Source: Mariaggregatimicrobium sp964498785 (GTDB taxonomy: Bacteria > Zhuqueibacterota > Zhuqueibacteria > Thermofontimicrobiales > Thiofontviventaceae). Taken from it: DNA of 10,437 bases. Positions 8,055 to 10,437 of this stretch are shown one piece after another. Each line of letters starts with the position of its first letter. The stretch's first letter is position 1. The stretch spans positions 1 to 10,437 of the forward strand of contig CAZCJL010000180.1 in assembly GCA_964498785.1 (NCBI GenBank), in the 5' to 3' direction. The position numbers and the translations under genes were made by a program. Below the pieces are notes generated by a model. The model searched no databases. It was not told where the DNA came from and saw only the letters and a list, made by a program, of their open reading frames with translations.

Positions 8055-8068
8055 AGCACCGGTCTGTC
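8034..8068 (-). promoter_or_regulatory. Strong hairpin enclosing the amidoligase TTG start codons
   Basis: GACAGACCGGT (8034-8044) and ACCGGTCTGTC (8058-8068) are perfect 11-base inverted repeats. After a one-base bulge (8045), GCT (8046-8048) can pair with AGC (8055-8057), leaving the six-base loop 8049-8054. On the minus-strand transcript that loop reads TTGTTG, the two candidate start codons. The hairpin begins 6 bases after the carbonic anhydrase stop codon. No run of U follows on the minus strand, so it is a poor intrinsic terminator. A weak GGA ribosome-site candidate (8067-8069) is partly inside the stem. Ribosomes finishing the upstream gene would melt the first arm, so coupling is plausible. 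Confidence 0.65.
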
Positions 8069-8074
8069 CATCGT

Positions 8075-8695
8075 CTATTTCATTTTATTATATGCATCTG
8101 CCAGATGAGTATTTACGTGAACCACACCAGCGTTTAAATTTTTGAACGAATAATCATCTGTAATTTCAGGTAATTCATCGGCCTGTTGTTGCGTGGTAAT
8201 TACACTACCGGCAGGCACATAGCGACCTTCCGCTACCGTAACGCCCATTAACAGTGCTTTTGGCTCAACAACACAATTCGCCCCGACCGACGCTTTAAAT
8301 ACCAGCGCCTGCATTCCAATAAACGAATCATCGCCAACAAACGCCGGACCATGGATTTGACATTGATGCGCCAGGGAAACTCGTTTGCCAACATAGACAG
8401 CGTAATGTTCACCAGCCACGTTAACCAGATTTTTTTCGACTGGTGCGCCGTCCGACCATGTTTCCAGCGCATGGATCACCACGCCGTCCTGAATATTTGC
8501 CTCATCAGAGATGTGAATCGGTTGTCCTTCATCACCACGAACTGAGGCTGCCGGTGCAACCATCACGCGTTTACCGATAAATACATTTCCAATCACTGCG
8601 GCCAAGTCATGTACATAAGAAATTGGATCAACACGAGGCGTATGCGAAACAGGACTGAAATCTGTGATAACATTTGCATGAATATTTGAATTCAT
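8075..8695 (-). CDS. Gamma-class carbonic anhydrase, Cam type
   Basis: The 206-residue protein is a left-handed beta-helix enzyme that interconverts CO2 and bicarbonate as a trimer with metal sites between subunits. It tracks the Methanosarcina thermophila Cam enzyme along its length. Metal ligands are H75, H110 and H115 (Cam 81, 117, 122). R53, D55 and E56 in SVRGDEG match Cam R59, D61 and E62. Q69 in NIQDG, the proton-shuttle glutamate E78 (Cam E84) and N195 (Cam N202) are also present, and the acidic loop after HALE is retained, as distinct from shorter CamH proteins. Archaeal Cam is exported, but no signal peptide is seen here, so a cytoplasmic location is inferred. GGAGG (8700-8704) precedes the ATG by four bases. 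It sits 40 bases after the V4R-like gene and 20 before the amidoligase. Why it belongs there is unclear. Confidence 0.9.
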   Translation of the reverse strand: MNSNIHANVITDFSPVSHTPRVDPISYVHDLAAVIGNVFIGKRVMVAPAASVRGDEGQPIHISDEANIQDGVVIHALETWSDGAPVEKNLVNVAGEHYAVYVGKRVSLAHQCQIHGPAFVGDDSFIGMQALVFKASVGANCVVEPKALLMGVTVAEGRYVPAGSVITTQQQADELPEITDDYSFKNLNAGVVHVNTHLADAYNKMK

Positions 8696-8735
8696 ACTAC
8701 CTCCAATTTATATCATCGAATTTCTTGTTTAAAAA

Positions 8736-9206
8736 TTATACTTTTTCATAGCTAATTAAACAATTACCTTCCGGGCTTGTTTCGATATCTGAATGAACTC
8801 TAATATCCATACGTTTTAATGCAGCCAGACAAGCGTTCATAATCGGGCAGATAAATGGCTTTGGCACTCCCTCATCTTTCAACTTTTTTGTTTCATCACG
8901 ATCAATACAGGAGTTTACCTGGACTTTAATGGTATTTTCGTTTTCGATATTCACATCAATACTTTCGGCGCAACCGAATTCATCGACAAAAAGACGGGAG
9001 ATTTCATTTAACACATCTTCCGGTTTCTCTCCGTGAATTTCTAAGCCCATTTCTTTTTCTAATATTTGTAAAATGTCTTCACCAATGACAGGTGTTAATG
9101 CAAAGGCTGTTTCACCAACAAAATCCCAAACACCTTTTGCCAATCCTGTCAAAGCCAGACGAGTAAGGCGAAGTTTGTTTTCTTTTTTTTCCATGTCAGT
9201 AGCCAT
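8736..9206 (-). CDS. Small cysteine-containing protein with V4R-like features (function unknown)
   Basis: I do not recognise this 156-residue protein with confidence. It has a charged N-terminus, a helical first half (about 10-75, containing IGEDILQILEKEMGLEIHG), a beta-rich second half, and five cysteines at 79, 100, 120, 126 and 149. FICPIMNACLAAL (118-130) followed by a strand and NCLISYE (148-154) resembles the C-terminal cysteine arrangement of V4R and methanogen-output-type ligand or metal-binding domains, but this is judged by eye. There is no signal peptide or membrane segment. An excellent AAGGAG site (9214-9219) lies seven bases before the ATG. The Roadblock/LC7 gene ends 36 bases upstream with the same style of ribosome site, so the two are probably co-translated partners, perhaps a sensor and a scaffold. 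Confidence 0.75.
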   Translation of the reverse strand: MATDMEKKENKLRLTRLALTGLAKGVWDFVGETAFALTPVIGEDILQILEKEMGLEIHGEKPEDVLNEISRLFVDEFGCAESIDVNIENENTIKVQVNSCIDRDETKKLKDEGVPKPFICPIMNACLAALKRMDIRVHSDIETSPEGNCLISYEKV

Positions 9207-9242
9207 AATGATGCTCCTTAATCTTTAAGTTATTGTGATTAA

Positions 9243-9623
9243 TTATTTTTTCCGTTTGGGAATAGCTTCCCATAGAGTATCTGCATAGTTTCGTGCAATT
9301 AATCTTATATTTCCGAGATTAGCAGTATCTTTGTCAGCGGCAATACCTAAATAATAATCTCCATCACCAAGGAATCGAGTTAATATGTAGGATTTTTTTG
9401 TGGAAACCAAATTATCTTCAACTTCGCTATCTTTTAATTGCGTACTTGTCTTTTGAACAAGTTTCATAACTAAGGCAAATTGAGCACAAGCCACTTCCAC
9501 ATCGAAATCTTTGGCAATAACGTGATTTGCAAGCGCCAGGCCATCCATTCCCACAACGCTTGCAGAAAGCAACCCCGGTATATCCGCTGCCATTTCCTTC
9601 AAAATCTCATTAATCTCTGTCAT
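9243..9623 (-). CDS. Roadblock/LC7 domain protein (MglB-like)
   Basis: The 126-residue protein is a single Roadblock/LC7 domain with no extra region. DIPGLLSASVVGMDGLALA (14-32) matches the family's opening helix-strand with the conserved G-D/M-D-G turn. A long central helix spans about 41-66, the strand-rich part is 75-96 (DGDYYLGIAADKD), and the final helix NLGNIRLIARNYADTLWEA (102-120) is typical. Bacterial relatives dimerise and often regulate Ras-like GTPases of the MglA type, as in cell polarity and motility. No GTPase gene is visible within this window, so a different partner or a distant GTPase is needed. AAGGAG (9631-9636) is seven bases before the ATG. It is the first gene of the putative five-gene minus-strand operon and is preceded by a 324-base non-coding gap likely to hold the promoter. 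Confidence 0.88.
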   Translation of the reverse strand: MTEINEILKEMAADIPGLLSASVVGMDGLALANHVIAKDFDVEVACAQFALVMKLVQKTSTQLKDSEVEDNLVSTKKSYILTRFLGDGDYYLGIAADKDTANLGNIRLIARNYADTLWEAIPKRKK

Positions 9624-9947
9624 AGTATTTCTCCTTATTACTGATTCTGGAACAAAAAGTGAATTATTAAACGTACGTCTTTCGCGCTCAGGATTAATTT
9701 TTTACCCGATGATATAAAATTGTTGACATTTGGATAACTAAGAAGTCGTGGGAACTTTGAAATTATGAGGAATCAGACAAAAATAATACCAGAAAAATAT
9801 AGGTGCTAAATGTCGTTTTCATACAACATATTACATTAGCTTAACACAAAATATGTTTCATAGCAATACAGGTTGTATTTTGTGAAACACTGTCAGGTGG
9901 CTGATAATCGACCAAATAAATAAAACGACCACTTTCATATTTCTGAG
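9624..9947. other. 324-base intergenic region upstream of the Roadblock gene
   Basis: No coding frame is supported here. The part next to the Roadblock gene should contain its promoter, but I see no convincing -35/-10 pair on the minus strand. The part nearest the thiamine-binding gene contains overlapping inverted repeats at 9845-9889, listed separately, and a repeated CGACCA (9909-9914 and 9926-9931). No hairpin followed by a U-run marks the end of the thiamine-binding gene. A small RNA cannot be excluded. Confidence 0.6.
9845..9889. promoter_or_regulatory. Overlapping, partly mutually exclusive inverted repeats
   Basis: Three dyads share this stretch: CACAAAATA (9845-9853) with TATTTTGTG (9876-9884), TGTTTCA (9854-9860) with TGAAACA (9883-9889), and AATACA-GGT-TGTATT (9865-9879). 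All arms match perfectly. The first two cannot form together because their right arms overlap, and the third competes with the first. This could be an operator, a terminator or antiterminator-like RNA switch, or coincidence in AT-rich DNA. No known regulator motif is matched. Confidence 0.4.
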
Positions 9948-10259
9948 TTAAATTGTTTTCAATTTTCGCTGAAGTAACGATTCCAGCTTTTCAGTCTTTG
10001 ATTTCATACGGGACTGATCTCCGCGGCGATAATCGATTTTAATCGAGGAATAAATGCGGTTGCTGTACGGCTCCAATGATTTAAAACACAAAGAAATCAC
10101 GTTCATCACTTCATCCCACGACCCTTCGAGCACCGTTCCCATTGGAGTAAGCTGATATGATATTTCGCTTTCATCAATCACGTGTAAAATTTCCGCGACA
10201 TACTTACTGACACTTTCACCTCTGTCTGTGGGAAACATTGAAAATTCGGCAAGTACCAT
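9948..10259 (-). CDS. MTH1187/YqgV-family thiamine-binding protein
   Basis: The 103-residue protein matches the small MTH1187 (DUF77, thiamin/HMP-binding) family in length and pattern. It opens MVLAEFSMFPTDRGESVSKYVAEILHVID, where the first beta-strand, P10, the S17 region and the following helix are characteristic. YQLTPMGTVLEGSWDEVMNVI (35-55) carries the conserved Y-x-x-x-P-M-G-T-x-x-E-G sequence. The C-terminal half gives the second ferredoxin-like strand-helix set (IYSSIKIDYRRG). Members bind thiamine or its pyrimidine part in the cytoplasm, probably as carriers or storage proteins, though the exact role is not settled. AAGGAG (10268-10273) sits eight bases before the ATG. No thiamine-pathway gene is visible nearby, and I see no TPP-riboswitch consensus in the 178 bases upstream to the window edge. 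Confidence 0.87.
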   Translation of the reverse strand: MVLAEFSMFPTDRGESVSKYVAEILHVIDESEISYQLTPMGTVLEGSWDEVMNVISLCFKSLEPYSNRIYSSIKIDYRRGDQSRMKSKTEKLESLLQRKLKTI

Positions 10260-10306
10260 TTAATATTCTCCTTTATAAATTCCAGAATTGATATTTAAAT
10301 AGATAT

Positions 10307-10437
10307 TTATAAATTAAAGAAATCTTCAATAAATTTCAAGTGAATATTTTCAATTATTAGAAGCTCAGAAAACGCGTTAATTATGTATCTTCTCAATATT
10401 TTATGGTAGATATGGGCGATTGCCTCTATGTCGTATT
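10307..10437 (-). CDS. Possible C-terminal end of a gene entering from the right edge
   Basis: An open minus-strand frame runs from the window edge (first full codon at 10435) to a TAA at 10309-10307. It gives 42 residues, ending IENIHLKFIEDFFNL, with no in-frame ATG. The composition is helix-like (Ile, Leu, Glu, Lys, Phe) and protein-like, but the region is AT-rich and uses several ATA codons, so it could be chance. If real, the gene ends 47 bases before the thiamine-binding start and could share its transcript. I cannot assign a family. Confidence 0.3.
   Translation of the reverse strand, partial: YDIEAIAHIYHKILRRYIINAFSELLIIENIHLKFIEDFFNL

Noticed and set aside
8034..8068. Rho-independent terminator after the carbonic anhydrase gene
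   Set aside because: The stem is strong, but the minus-strand sequence after it lacks a U-run, and it overlaps the best amidoligase start.
9865..9879. LexA- or FNR-type operator in AATACAGGTTGTATT
   Set aside because: It has neither the CTGT-N8-ACAG nor the TTGAT-N4-ATCAA spacing.
10260..10437. TPP riboswitch upstream of the thiamine-binding gene
   Set aside because: The conserved CTGAGA and ACCTGATCTGG-type elements are absent.

Overview
The window comes from a bacterial chromosome of moderate-to-low G+C. Its genes use the standard code and mostly have clear AAGGAG-type Shine-Dalgarno sites. The organism cannot be named from the sequence alone. Canonical Shine-Dalgarno sites argue against typical Bacteroidota. 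The mix of a Cam-type gamma carbonic anhydrase, a lone Roadblock/LC7 protein and an AMP-binding/ACP/PlsC fusion would suit an uncultured lineage of the FCB type (for example Calditrichota-like), but that is a low-confidence guess.

Layout. Positions 1-357 hold no gene; small palindromic repeats occupy the first 150 bases. Four plus-strand genes follow: a hemolysin III/PAQR-family membrane protein, a three-domain acyl-activating/ACP/acyltransferase protein, cofactor-independent phosphoglycerate mutase (gpmI), and an exodeoxyribonuclease III-type AP endonuclease. These are housekeeping functions in membrane lipid metabolism, glycolysis and DNA repair, and they look co-directional rather than functionally linked. 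The last one ends only three bases from the stop codon of a convergent minus-strand cluster.

The minus-strand cluster, read right to left, is: Roadblock/LC7 protein, a small cysteine-containing protein with V4R-like features, a Cam-type gamma carbonic anhydrase, a putative amidoligase (glutamine-synthetase-like COOH-NH2 ligase fold) and a stand-alone class-II glutamine amidotransferase. Gaps between these genes are 10-40 bases, so one operon is plausible. Upstream of it, across a 324-base non-coding gap with overlapping inverted repeats, lies an MTH1187/YqgV-type thiamine-binding protein. An open frame that may be the end of another minus-strand gene runs in from the right edge.

The most interesting part is the amidoligase plus class-II amidotransferase pair (5930-8054). 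It looks like a two-enzyme amide-bond module: one protein could form an amide or peptide bond on a carboxylate, and the other could release ammonia from glutamine or cleave a glutamine-type amide. The substrate cannot be read from the sequence. The amidoligase has no usable ATG. Its only plausible starts are tandem TTG codons that fill the loop of a perfect 11-bp hairpin just after the carbonic anhydrase stop codon, which hints at translational coupling or control.
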